A DNA stretch of 34,758 nucleotides from Phellopilus nigrolimitatus. Its lineage: Eukaryota; Basidiomycota; Agaricomycetes; Hymenochaetales; Hymenochaetaceae. The DNA lies in NCBI GenBank assembly GCA_021029095.1, contig JAJOHG010000269.1, positions 1 through 34,758 of the forward strand. The letters run 5' to 3'. Below are positions 24,461 through 34,758 of the stretch, piece by piece. Both the position numbers and the translations under genes were made by a program. Numbering within the stretch: position 1 is the stretch's first letter; every line of letters starts with the position of its first letter. Under the pieces are notes generated by a model. The model was not told where the DNA came from and made no database searches. It worked only from the letters and a program-made list of their open reading frames with translations.

Positions 24461-25423
24461 TCTGTCTCTTTTTTGGTCCGACGAGCTACGTCAACATGCC
24501 AACGTTAAAGCTGTGATCTGAAATATCCCCGGAGTCGTTGAGTCCCAGGCATCTGTCAACTCGTACGCTACTCGGTTAAATCGCTACCACTTGTCTCCGT
24601 TTTTCTTTCTTTCCTTTCCTTTATTTTATCCACTTCGCGGCGACGACGGGCGATATCAAGCATTTCACTCTCAGAGTTCCATCTTCCCTATTTGCTTTGC
24701 AATCTCAACTATGATCTTCGAACACAAGATGTCTACTGCCAATTGGACTGAAGCGGCCAGTTTATCTCAGGCCTTCGGTGCTCATGGTCTTCTTTGCTTC
24801 GCGTCAGCATGGTAATTACTGTCTACCTGGCAAAAACCCTCGAGTCCTCGAGCTTAATCTAGAAACGGTCCTTATCATCTCTGGTCCCAACGATAGACTT
24901 TGAATAAGGCAAGTAGCTAGTATATACTAACCTACACAATCGTGGGTGTGCAGCTTCTCTGTATCTCTTTTCTGCAATGATGGAAGCCACTCTTTCCCTC
25001 TCGCCATTAATGCAACAAAACATAAAAGGCCGACAAATTGTAGCAAACAATCCCCGGGAAGACAAAATGATGTGGACCACATGCGCGTGCGAATTCGTCT
25101 CATATGGGTTCTAAAATGTTGCGGTCTTCGTCATAAGGGTAACGCTGTCTTGCCTTCATGATCGACCTACTGTTCCTGATATAGCGTTTTTCTTCCAAAC
25201 GCCCTCGCACAGATAGTCGTGACACTAATAACTAGCAACGCTCCTGTTCCAAAGAAAGGTCTCTTTCCTTGCCCCGAGAGCAGAACTCTGGGTCCCGCCA
25301 CTAACAGCATGATTGATTGTTTCGTTTTCTTCTCGTATCAGGCGCCATGCGCAGCAACCCACGCTCGCATATGTTCTCGAAACATACGGATTTCCGTTCC
25401 CGAAGTGATGTGCTGGCATATAT

Positions 25424-25579
25424 CTATTCAATGAACTAGAGAAGTCCTGGCGCCCGTGTGTTCGTGTGTGTCCGATAGCACATGTTCCTGCTAGCACCAT
25501 GTCGGATGCCCTCGACAATTTCGTTGCGCAGTATGGATACAAGGAACTCCTCATCACAAAGGTCCCTTTAAATGCGTAG
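25424..25579 (+). promoter_or_regulatory. Highly conserved promoter block of GH18 copy 1, with a 26-codon frame
   Basis: Bases 25424-25492 are identical to 28272-28340 of the second unit, while flanking bases differ often. Immediately after comes an ATG in good context (caccatgtcg, 25499) opening a 26-codon frame to TAG 25577-25579, also present in unit 2. Its last codons include TTTAAAT (25568-25573), which could serve as the TATA-like element about 125 bp before the chitinase ATG. The block may be a promoter, an upstream coding frame, or both. Confidence 0.5.
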
Positions 25580-25695
25580 GAGCCTCCGCGAGATATCTCC
25601 TTAGCTCAAACTGCAACTTCCCCACTGTCCTTCGGTTTCTGTACAATCATTGCCCGTCAGACCGCTGAGTTACCGTTCTTTACTGACTACCAGCC

Positions 25696-27214
25696 ATGCC
25701 CTCCAAAACGCTCGCTGTGCTCGCTGTGCTCTTCTCCATGGTCGCTCATCTGTCGTCTGTCTTTTCCTTGCCTGTCGAAGGTCTGAGTAGTAGTGCGCGG
25801 AGCATTATTGCCCGAGCCGCACCTGCAGCACCGCATTTTGTTATCTACAGCGACAAATATGTCTCCGGTGAAAATGGCCCTCCGAACGCCTCTGCTATCG
25901 ATGTCCGTCTATAGTCATTTTTCACTTTAACCCTGATGCTAACTTAAATGAAATCTAGGGCTTCAATGTTTTGTAAGTATTATTACTTACAGACCTTCGG
26001 AGATTTCCTGGGTTTAATGCCCGCTTTCTAGTGCTCTGTCTTTCCTTCTTACTTCGGGAACCGCTGATCAGGCAGAGGAATGGGTTCAGATCGGCGCATC
26101 CTCACGCAGCTCAATCAAATCCCAGTATGCAGTAAGTATATTCTATTTCACGTTTAATACAAGCAAGCTACATTGTGCTAACGAAGCTTTCTCTTCGAAA
26201 AGGATGCAGGCATCAAATTGATCGTCTCCGCATTCGGCTCGACAGACACTCCTACGTCGAGCGGCGCGGATGCCATTAAGACGGCGAACACGATTGCTGC
26301 CTGGGTCAAGCAGTACGACCTGGATGGCGTTGACATCGACTACGAGGTTTGAATAGTGTTTTCGATATAAGCATACTCGAAAACTCACAGCTGCTCAACT
26401 TCGAAGGATTTCGACGCGATCAACAAAGGTGACGGCTCCGCGGAGACTTGGCTCTCAAATTTTACGACGCAGCTCCGTACAGAGCTTCCGCAAGGCCAAT
26501 ACCTCCTGACGCATGCCCGTAAGTGCTTCCCTTTATTTTGACTACGGTCCAGTGAGAGGAACTGAAATCTGTTATCCTACTTGCACAGCGGTTGCGCCGT
26601 GGTTCTCTCCTGGCAAGTTCGGTGGCGGCGCCTACCTGACTGTTGACAAAAATGTCGGTAGTCTTATTGATTGGGTGAGTAGGCTATTCTTTGACATCCC
26701 ATTGGTGTATTCTAACGACAGTGCTACAGTACAATGTTCAGGTGAATCTAGTTCCTCATTAATATTTATCGAGCTTATCTCTGATTTTTTGTGCACGTGA
26801 AGTTCTACAACCGTAAGTTCCATCGTTTCGACCCGTCATTCTTTTCGTCTTACAGATTATTTTAAAGAGGGAACCAGCGAGTATACCAACTGCAGTGGCC
26901 TCCTGACCAACTCCTCAAGCATGTGGCCCGAGTCAGCGTTGTTTCAGATCGCTGCGAGCGGCGTCGACTTGGATAAGCTTGTTATTGGAAAGCCGGCCAC
27001 GTCGTCTGACGCGAATAATGGGTACATTGCTCCCGCGACGCTCTCCACCTGCCTTTCTCAGGCTAAGACTCAGGGCTGGAATGCTGGCGCTATGGTGTGG
27101 GAGGTACGTGGTAAAGGTACAATCTCCTTGGTTTTGACTCAATATCGTATTCAGTTCCCCGACGCTGCAGCTTCCTGGATCTCGAGCGTCCGCTCGGATT
27201 CATGGCCGGTTTAA
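25696..27214 (+). CDS. Secreted GH18 chitinase, tandem copy 1
   Basis: Ten exons: 25696-25902, 25959-25972, 26032-26131, 26203-26346, 26407-26518, 26589-26674, 26730-26741, 26803-26812, 26868-27103 and 27155-27214, giving 326 residues. A signal peptide (LAVLAVLFSMVAHLSSVFS) starts the protein. The GH18 catalytic motif DGVDIDYE lies at 148-155 with Glu155 as the predicted acid/base; other strands include IKLIVSAFGS, YLLTHAPVAPWFSP, LVIGKPATSS and GAMVWE. Short catalytic domain only, with no chitin-binding module. Family knowledge: GH18 enzymes cleave beta-1,4 GlcNAc linkages by substrate-assisted catalysis; the exact substrate is not determinable. Three micro-exons (14, 12 and 10 nt) are conserved in copy 2. 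Intron 8 has a shifted acceptor (tttaaag). Confidence 0.88.
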
Positions 27215-28271
27215 AAAGATCAGTTCTAATATATAAATTATCCAAGTATGGAATAGGATTCTGCATCCGTCTCGTTTTTGGTCCGACGAGCCACGTCAAC
27301 ATGCCAACGTTAAACTCATGATGTAGCTATCTAACTAAAGCTGTGATCTGAAATACCCCCCGATTCGCCGAGTCCCACGCATCAGGTCTAATTCGTATGC
27401 TTGTCGGTCAAACCACTACCACCTGTCCTGTTTTTCTTTTCTTTCCTTTCCTTTATTTTATCCACTTTGCGGCGGCGACGGGCGATATCAAGCATTTCAC
27501 TCTCAGAGTTCCATCTTCCCAATTTGCTTTGCAATCTCAACTACTCAGCTTCGAACACAAGGCGCCTACTGCCAGCTGGAGGAACGACCATCTTATCTCT
27601 GGCCTTCGGTGCTCAGGGTCTTCTTTGCTTCGCGTCGGCATGGTAATTACTGTACCTGACAGAAACCCTCGAGTCCTCGAAGCTTAACTAACGATCGACG
27701 GTCGACTTTGACCCTTATCATCTCTAGTCCCGAGACCTGAGTTTAAATAAGGCAAGTACTTAGTATACCCTAACTCTCACAATTGTGCCTGCGTGCAGCT
27801 TCTCTACATCTATTTCCTGCGATGATGGTAACCGTTCCCTTCCTCTCTTGCCACTGATACAACAAGACATAAAAGCCCGGTGAAATGTAGCAAGCAAGTC
27901 CCGGGAAAACAAAATGATGTGCACCACATGCGCAAGTGAGTTCGTCTCATATGGGGTTTAAAATGTTGCGGTCTCCGTCATAAGGGTAACGCCGTCTTGC
28001 CTTCATGATTGAGCTGGCTGTTCCTGATACAGCTTCTTTTTTTCTTCAAGCACCCTCGCAGACTGTCGCGATATGGGAATCCAGCAAGGTTCTTGTTCCG
28101 AAAAGATGTCTCTCCTCCCGTCCTGAGGGCGGAACGATAGATCCCGCCACTAGCGGTACAATTGATTGTTTCATTTTCTTCTCGTATCAGGCACCATACT
28201 CAACAACCCATGCTCGCAAACTTTCTAGAAACGTACGGATCTCTGTTTTCGAGCGATGTGCTGGCCTATGA

Positions 28272-28427
28272 CTATTCAATGAACTAGAGAAGTCCTGGCG
28301 CCCGTGTGTTCGTGTGTGTCCGATAGCACATGTTCCTGCTGGCACCATGTCGTCCACCCTCGACAGTATCGTCGCGCCGTATGGATACAAGGAACTCCTC
28401 ATCACAAAGGTTCCTTTAAATGCGTAG
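28272..28427 (+). promoter_or_regulatory. Highly conserved promoter block of GH18 copy 2, with a 26-codon frame
   Basis: The unit-2 equivalent of 25424-25579. The first 69 bases are identical. The short frame runs from ATG 28347 to TAG 28425-28427 and ends with the same KELLITKVPLNA, while its N-terminal half differs at several residues. The TTTAAAT stretch is retained about 110 bp upstream of the chitinase start. Confidence 0.5.
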
Positions 28428-28530
28428 GAGCCTCCGCGAGATTTTTTCCCTAGCTCAGGCTGTAGCTCCCCACTGTCATTTGTATTTCTCGGCAGACCAC
28501 TGCGTCATCATTCTTTATTGACTACCAGCC

Positions 28531-30040
28531 ATGTCCTCCAAAACACTCGCTGCGCTCGTTCTCTTCTTTACGGTCACTTATCTGTCGTCTGTCTTTTCTT
28601 TGCCTGTCGAAGGTCTGAGTAGTAGTGCGCAGAGTATTATTACCCGAGCCACACCTGCAGCACCGCATTTTGTCGTCTACAGCGACCAATGGGTATCTGG
28701 TGAAAATGGCCCTCCCGCCGTCTCTGCTATCGATGTCCGTCTTCATTTTCTTTTCGTCCTTACCCTGATGATGAATGAAATGAAATTTAGGGCTTCAATG
28801 TTTTGTAAATATTGTCGCTTTAAGACCTCTGGAAATTTCTTATATTTGAGGCCTTTATTAGCGCTCTTTCTTTCCTTCTTACTTCTGGACCCGCCGATCA
28901 GGCCGAGGAATGGGTCGAGATCGGCGCATCCTCGCGTAGCTCAATTAAATCCCAGTATGCGGTAAGCATATTCTATTTCAACGTCTGACACAAGCAGTTT
29001 ATATTTGTACTGACGGGATTTCTGCTTGAGTAGAACGCGGGCATCAAATTGATTGTCTCTGCATTCGGATCGACGGACGCTCCTACCTCTAGCGGCGCGG
29101 ATGCCGTTAGTACGGCGAACACAATAGCTGCCTGGGTCAAAGAGTACGATCTAGATGGGGTCGACATCGACTACGAGGTTCGGATGGTGTTTTCAATATA
29201 GACATAATCGAAAGCTCACAGTTACTGAACTTCGAAGGATTTCAACGCGATCGACAAAGGAGACGGCTCCGCGGAGACTTGGCTCTCGGACTTTACAACA
29301 CAGCTCCGCACAGAGCTTCCGCAAGGCCAATACCTCCTGACGCATGCCCGTAAGAGCTTTCTTTTATTTTGACTACGGTCCAGTGAGCGGAACTAACATC
29401 TTTTTTTCTACTTGCGCAGCGGTTGCGCCGTGGTTCTCTCCTGGCAAGTTCGGTGGAGGCGCCTACCTTACTGTTGACAAGAATGTCGGTAGTCTTATCG
29501 ACTGGGTGAGTGGCTGTTATTTGACATCCTTTTGGTGAATCTCAACAATGGTACTACAGTACAACGTTCAGGTGAATTTTATTCAGTCTCTTAACGATCT
29601 CATTTCTAATTTTCTGTGCATGTAAAGTTCTACAACCGTAAGTTCCATAATCTCGACTCGTCACTATCTCCACTCTAAATGATTATCTTGCAGAGGGAAC
29701 TAGCGAGTACACCACCTGTAGTGGCCTATTGACCACCTCCTCGAGCACGTGGCCCGAGTCAGCATTGTTCCAAATTGCTGCGAGCGGCGTCGACTTGGAT
29801 AAGCTTGTTATTGGGAAGCCGGCCACGTCATCTGACGCGAGTAATGGATATATTGCCCCCGCGACGCTCGCTTCTTGTCTCTCGCAGGCTAAGACACAGG
29901 GCTGGAATGCTGGCGCTATGGTGTGGGAGGTACGTGGTAAAGGCACAGTCTCCGCGGTTTTGACTCAATATCATATTCAGTTCCCCGACGCCGCAGCCTC
30001 CTGGATCTCGAGCGTCCGCTCGGATTCATGGCCCGTCTAA
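28531..30040 (+). CDS. Secreted GH18 chitinase, tandem copy 2
   Basis: Ten exons matching copy 1: 28531-28734, 28791-28804, 28862-28961, 29034-29177, 29238-29349, 29420-29505, 29560-29571, 29628-29637, 29694-29929 and 29981-30040, giving 325 residues. The signal peptide (LAALVLFFTVTYLSSVFS) and DGVDIDYE motif (147-154) are intact, so both copies should be active. Differences from copy 1 are scattered, for example EWVEIGASS against EWVQIGASS and SEYTTCSG against SEYTNCSG. The 14-, 12- and 10-nt exons keep exactly the same size, supporting them as real. Head-to-tail placement suggests origin by unequal exchange. A dosage or diversification role in cell-wall or insect/fungal chitin turnover is inference. 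Confidence 0.88.
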
Positions 30041-30060
30041 AGAGAACATATTTTTTGTGT

Positions 30061-31379
30061 CATTTGAATGTTGAATAGGGATTTCACTTCGGGCTGTTAT
30101 TGTCTTTTCCTTTAGAGTTGTGGATTTCCTGGGCTATCTTGTTTACTGTTACTCAAGCTTTATGGGTTCTTTCGCACATTTGGTATCCTCTGTTGTAATT
30201 ATCAAAGCTTCGAATGTCTAGAAAACTATTGGAGAGAAATGTCATTATTTACTCACTTTTCTCGGCAGCGCTCCTTTGTATAAGCTCCAGGACTTCGTGC
30301 GAAGTTTTTCAATGTCGCGTGTATCGCACGGCCACTGTATTGAGCTACCAATTTCAAGACTCGCCCGGCAATACATGAGCGTCCCGCCGTCATCATAGCG
30401 CGAGATTTACGTACCTACGTATTATGCGTCTCGACTAAACCGCCGTGCCACCGCGATTCCCTTTTATGGTAGAAGTTCCTCGAAAGAAATTCCTCGTGGG
30501 ATTTCATCATTCCCTGCGACGCTTGCTCTTCGCCGTGCTCCGGTTGGCTTGCTGCTCGTCCACTTTTTTGTTGCTATGGTCTAATCTGACAGACACGACA
30601 ATGAAGGTGCATGTGCTGTCAACTCCAAAATACTTGATAAAGACCCAGTCGAGTGAGAAGAGAACTACTGCCATGTGTACGCATCCCCGAGGTCTCCGCG
30701 AAGTACCAGCCACGTCGCAGCACAAGCGCTGCGTATACCTTCTGTCTGTTTTCGAAAGACTCAGGTTATCTTCCGCTAAAAAAAGGCCTGATTCAAGGGT
30801 GAATCCCCTATCAGTTAGATTGTCAATTCAATTGACCGACTCGAGGAAGACAATCATGGTCGACACACATGGGAAGGTGGTCTATTAAGCCGTTTTTCAC
30901 GCATGCTTGCCAAGTTGACCGCAAGATCGGAAGATATTGCATGACGTGACACACAGGGATGCAATGTATGGCAATATTCGAGGACAACCTACAGATGATT
31001 TTCGGACTTATCTGTCCCAAATTCCTGTCTCTTGTTTGCGGTCATGTACTTGTGCTGCTCGCTCCTGATCAGTTTTGCTATCGATCCGCAAACTCTTCAG
31101 CAGGACAGGAACGCGCCGTAAGGCCGGCGTGCCTCTTTATGTGCTGTCTCCCTATTTGTCTACGTGATAATGACGGTTGAAGTGATTGTTTCAGGCCGGG
31201 GCGGAATGTTCTTGAGGCTGGCACAAATTAGAAAAGATAAATAGGCCAGTTCTTCTGTTTCGGTCTCTACGTTGTCAAAGCTCTGTCTTCGAGAAAACGC
31301 TCCGCCTACTGGTCATTCTTGCCGCCGCTGTTTAACTTTGTCGCTATTAGGTTCCATCCGAACCTTCCGCTCTCTTCAA
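30061..31379. other. Intergenic between GH18 copy 2 and the GH18-CBM gene
   Basis: About 1.3 kb. A frame at 30445-30888 has no ATG at its start, no domain and no paralogue, so it is not called. An A/T-rich gataaatagg at about 31237-31246, followed by a pyrimidine-rich stretch, could be the core promoter of the downstream chitinase. Nothing else is recognised. Confidence 0.4.
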
Positions 31380-33849
31380 ATGGCGTTCCGTCGACCCGCC
31401 TTGTGGCTCTTATCTCTCGCTTTCTTCGCCTTCAGTCTCGTACATGCATATTTGGGGCCGAAGGGCGACATGCTCGACAGACGTGCAGCGACAAAAGTCC
31501 AAGCCGCGTATTTTACGAACTGGTAAAGTTGCCTTTCTCGAATCAATTGTACCTACCCAATAGTTTCATTTCATCAGGGGTATCTATGGAGCCAACTTCC
31601 GTGAGTCCCACATCCTGTTCATAGGGTATAGTTGGTTGCTGATTTCGATATGGCTGAAGAACCTACCAATATCAGTACTAAGCCGCTCACTCACATTCTT
31701 TACGCCTTTGCCGACATTCAGTCAGATGGTACGATTGTGCTCACCGACACGTACGCTGATGAACAGGTGAGAATTTAGGAGTATCTTTACCGACTCTTTC
31801 TAAAGACTTTATCAAATGGTCTCCCTCACTAGAAACATTTCCCTGGAGACTCCTGGGACGAACCTGGGAATAACCTCTTCGGATGCCTCAAGCAGGTGAT
31901 CAAACTTTGTTGTCTTTGTGCGAATTATGAAGTGCTCAAATGAATGCATGTGTAGCTTTACCTTTTGAAACTGGCGCATCGGTACGCCTAAAGATTCCGA
32001 TACCACCCGTAACATGCTTTGCGGATTATAACTTGATTTTTCAGCAACCTGAAAGTCCTTCTCTCAATCGGCGGTTGGACATATTCACAGGAAAATCATT
32101 TCGCTTTCGTCACGGATGCGACTGCGCGTTCAATGTTTGTGAGCTCCGCTGTGCAGTTTATCAAGGACTATGGGTTCGACGGCATGTACGAGGTTTCAGA
32201 GATACCAATCAATCTACTTTTGATGCTAACTTGGTTCGAAATTTCAGCGATCTTGACTTCGAGTACCCCGCAAATGCGACCCAAGGCAAGGGCTTTGCAG
32301 ACCTGTTGACTTCCTTACGAACTGCTTTCGACCAGCTGGCGACCCAAAATGGTGACACCGTGCCCTACCAACTCACTGTAAGTGGCTCTCTTGGGACCGT
32401 CCATTGATATAAATGTCAGGGTAACACAACCTTCCGCGATGTGACAGGCTGCTGTACCAGCAGGCTCTGTTAATTACGCGAACCTGAACGTTGCGCAGAT
32501 GGACGCCGCTCTGAGCTACTGGAACCTCATGGCATATGACTACGCCGGGTCATGGCTGAATTTCGTGTGTATAAGAACAAAAGACTGAATTGTAATGGCG
32601 GCTTACACCAATCCGATTTTGTCAGACTGATAATCAAGCCAATCTGTATGACGGTCAGCGCACAAATGTCAGCACTGACAAGGCCGTGACGTGGTACCTC
32701 GAAAACGGAGCCACAGCAGGAAAGATAAATATGGGTGAGCTGAATAGGTCCTAAACTAGCATCTTGTTTATCTGAATCGATAATAAGGCATCCCACTGTA
32801 CGGACGAGCTTTCGAGGATACTAAGGGGATCGGCCAGCCATACAATGGTGTAAGCTAGAAATCTCCCTGAAGTTTATTTCTGCCGAAATCTGACTGGTAA
32901 TTCGTTATCAGATTGGACCTGGGACGATTGAGGCTGGAATCTATTCGTATGCGGACCTTCCGCTTTCTGGAGCCTCTGTCTTCGAGAATCTGACTGACGT
33001 GTCGAGCTACTCCTACGACGCATCTAAGGAGGAGCTGGTGTCCTATGACACACCGCACATTGCGACAATCAAGGCGCAGTACGTGGTCAGCAAAGGCATG
33101 GCGGGTCAGATGTTTTGGGATGTGAGTCACGACATTTTGATTGCTTATTTAAATATATCTAATCGGCGTGCTTTTTTAATTCAGCTTTCGACGGACAAGA
33201 CGGGGACCAACGCGTCTCTTGTTGCGACCACTGCCAATGTCTTTGGAACGCTCGACCAGACGACTAATCACATCAAGTGCGAACAAGCTCTGAATGTTTC
33301 GTAGAGCGACCAAGTACTTATACTTTTAAATAGCTACCCAGACAGCAAATGGGACAACATCCGCGATAATATGGCTTCAGGCTCGAGCTCAAGCACGAGC
33401 ACGAGCACGAGCACGGTTGCAGGTACGAGCACGAGCTCATCGTCGTCCTCGACTCCATCTTCGGGCTCTTGTGGCGGGGCGGCGGCCTGGGTATCATCTG
33501 TGCGTTAGAACTCGTGGAACGGCGAGAATTTTACACGCTCACGTTTGCGTTTCTAGACGGTGTATACTGGTGGTGCCGAAGTCTCATACAGTTCGTAAGG
33601 TTTTATTGTGCTGCAGTTACGTTTATTAATATTTTGTACAGATGGACATCTCTGGACGGCGAAGTGGTGGACCCAAGACGACACTCCAGGCAGTTCTTGT
33701 ACGTATATGCTATTTTATACTACGAATCCGAAATAATAATGTATTTCTTGCTTACAGCTGGGGTCTGGACTGACAACGGGGCTTGCAGTGCCACTCGTCG
33801 TTTTGCTTTCCATGTTTCCCCGCACGGTTCCACAATGTTTCAATTTTGA
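31380..33849 (+). CDS. Secreted GH18 chitinase with C-terminal CBM5/12-like chitin-binding module
   Basis: Sixteen exons: 31380-31522, 31578-31600, 31660-31766, 31833-31895, 31956-31981, 32045-32185, 32248-32377, 32448-32564, 32626-32734, 32788-32849, 32912-33121, 33185-33276, 33334-33499, 33557-33590, 33642-33698 and 33758-33849, giving 523 residues in frame. Features in order: signal peptide ([17 protein letters not shown]), [36 protein letters not shown] (about 126-135), catalytic DGIDLDFEYP (about 166-175, Glu173), [26 protein letters not shown], a Ser/Thr linker (about 418-452) and an aromatic module ([25 protein letters not shown], about 458-503). Family knowledge: such modules bind chitin. 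A different GH18 subgroup from the two upstream copies. About 20 residues follow the module with no known match. Confidence 0.9.
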
Positions 33850-34313
33850 GCGTTCTCGGTTATTATTTCCGACTTCTTTTACAACGTTCAACCTTTAACT
33901 GCTTCTATTGTTTTTGGTTTTTAATAGCTGCTTTGTCCTCCGCTCTTTTGTGCATTTCTCTCTTTCTGTCGACACTCTTTCGATGCTCTCTTTGGGTTGC
34001 TGTGCATACTTGCTTTCCCTCCTGTCTCATATCATCAATATTTGTTATCTCAGTCATTAGCAACAGGCAGTCTTGTGACTTGTTGCAATGTACAATTAGA
34101 CACGAAGAAATCTGACTTACATGTAGTTATAAAGACGAGCAAATGAAAGAAACACAGCAAATCAGTACGTGGGCCGGCTATTTAGGTACGATGACGAAGC
34201 TTAGATACAAGGCCGACAATGGCAGTAGCAGTAAGACAAAGCAACGAAAGTATTCTAAAGATACAGTGATGAACAAAAGATTCACAGAATTCCGGACGTC
34301 CCGAGCAATTTGT
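33850..34313. other. Intergenic between convergent chitinase and helicase genes
   Basis: About 460 bp between the stop codons of two convergent genes. It is T-rich at 33850-34060, as expected of 3' UTR sequence. On the minus strand, in the frame expected if the run at 34323-34327 had four bases, helicase-like coding continues for about eight residues (EQIARDVR) to about 34292; beyond that nothing is recognised. Confidence 0.45.
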
Positions 34314-34758
34314 TCAGCCGCCTTTTTGGAACTTCTCTTCCAACTCCTGGTTCCCAATGACCTTGGCAGCTTGTGCCATCTGGCGGATGAGCTCCTGCAG
34401 ACGTCTGAAGACGCGGATCATGTTGCCCTCGAACTGGTCGGACAACTTCAAACAGAAAGGCCGATAGTGAGCTATGTGCGCGAATCTGGATAACAGATAA
34501 TTTCACCTTGCAGATCTCGGCAAAAGATGCACCGCGACACCATTGAATTACAGCATCCATGAGCTCGACTTTAAACGAGCTGACGTAATCATCTTCCTTT
34601 ACTGCCAGCTTCGACTCAACCATCACTTTTGCAATTCGCCGAGCCATTTCTTGCATCACGCGCAAAGGCGCAGACAGTTCCTCGGTGAGCTTCATCTTTT
34701 GTTCGCTCTGAAAACAAAACTTTAGATGCAAAGTCAGCAGATTCTGATGCAGTGATGC
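34314..34758 (-). CDS. MTR4: Mtr4/Dob1-like exosome RNA helicase, C-terminal end (partial)
   Basis: Two exons on the minus strand are visible: 34707-34507 and 34445-34314 (intron 34446-34506). The rest of the gene lies beyond the window; 34708-34758 appears to be intron, ending gttttcag. The residues read SEQKMKLTEELSAPLRVMQ, KVMVESKLAV, YVSSFKVELMDAVIQWC, then LSDQFEGNMIRVFRRL, LIRQMAQAAKVIGNQ, ELEEKFQK. This is the conserved helical C-terminus of the Ski2/Mtr4 DExH family, with Mtr4 favoured by the NMIRVFRRL and KVIGN stretches. Family knowledge: Mtr4 feeds RNA to the nuclear exosome. A run of five A (34323-34327, T on plus) forces a TGA after EKFQKGG; with four, the usual EKFQKAAEQIARD would continue. 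Confidence 0.85.

Larger units (their letters stand above)
24461..27265 (+). repeat. Tandem duplication unit 1 (2.8 kb) with GH18 gene
   Basis: The unit begins around ggtccgacgagctacg (24475) and matches the second unit, which begins around ggtccgacgagccacg (27280). Collinear similarity covers the whole upstream region, the chitinase gene and its introns, with small indels; start codons are 2,835 bp apart and stop codons 2,826 bp apart. The upstream 1.2 kb (24461-25695) contains a CT-rich tract at about 24590-24640 and no intact gene that I can support. Confidence 0.85.
27266..30060 (+). repeat. Tandem duplication unit 2 (2.8 kb) with GH18 gene
   Basis: A direct repeat of 24461-27265 in head-to-tail order. 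Similarity ends shortly after the chitinase stop codon at 30040. The pre-gene part (27266-28530) mirrors unit 1: a CT-rich tract at about 27425-27465, a shared ctcagagttccatcttccc block at about 27503, and the conserved promoter block at 28272-28427. No additional intact gene is seen in it. Confidence 0.85.

Noticed and set aside
30445..30888. A 147-codon frame between chitinases
   Set aside because: It has no ATG at its start, no recognisable domain, no paralogue and no splice context.
33385..33460. acgagc/gagcac simple repeat as a possible satellite
   Set aside because: It is in frame within the GH18-CBM gene and encodes the Ser/Thr linker, so it is coding and not a separate repeat.

Overview
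The window is nuclear DNA of a filamentous basidiomycete, most likely an agaricomycete. Genes are dense, GC-rich and cut by many introns of about 36-80 nt with GTRNGT-type donors (often gtgcgt). The recognisable proteins are fungal: a Ypk1/Gad8-type AGC kinase, eIF3 subunit L, a Cid1-type nucleotidyltransferase, GH18 chitinases and an Mtr4-type helicase. The species cannot be named from the sequence alone.

Layout. (1) 1-14285: a large imperfect inverted duplication. The left arm (1-3887) carries two kinase-like genes on the minus strand. The right arm (7852 to about 14285) carries four paralogues on the plus strand. The unique centre (3888-7851) holds the YPK1 orthologue. In order, the family members are A (minus), B (minus, frameshifted) | YPK1 | B', C (frameshifted), D, A'. 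All share a 15-nt first coding exon, a large second exon with a variable Asp/Ser-rich insert, and a third exon carrying an HxD....N catalytic loop, a Cys/His-rich insert and a DFH in place of DFG. A 582-bp TA-flanked element sits in the left arm, and the right arm keeps the matching empty site. (2) 14285-22490: ordinary housekeeping genes. eIF3L (minus) and a Cid1-like nucleotidyltransferase (plus) are divergent from a 242-bp shared promoter, followed by a weakly supported small gene. (3) 22490-24460: no gene that I can support. (4) 24461-33849: a chitinase cluster, with two tandem copies of a 2.8-kb unit each carrying a small secreted GH18 gene, then a larger GH18 gene with a C-terminal CBM5/12-like module. 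(5) 34314-34758: the 3' end of an Mtr4-like helicase on the minus strand, running off the window.

The most unusual content is the kinase-like family. It appears to keep the Lys, Glu, Asp, Asn and Asp positions of an active kinase fold, yet has a candidate zinc-binding C-x8-C-x2-H-x-C-x-H insert exactly between the catalytic loop and the DFG-equivalent. Its gene block has undergone inverted duplication, loss of a two-gene segment across a 6-bp repeat, transposon insertion and frameshifting. Exon models were built by eye from splice signals, reading-frame continuity and comparison between paralogues; no database search was possible.
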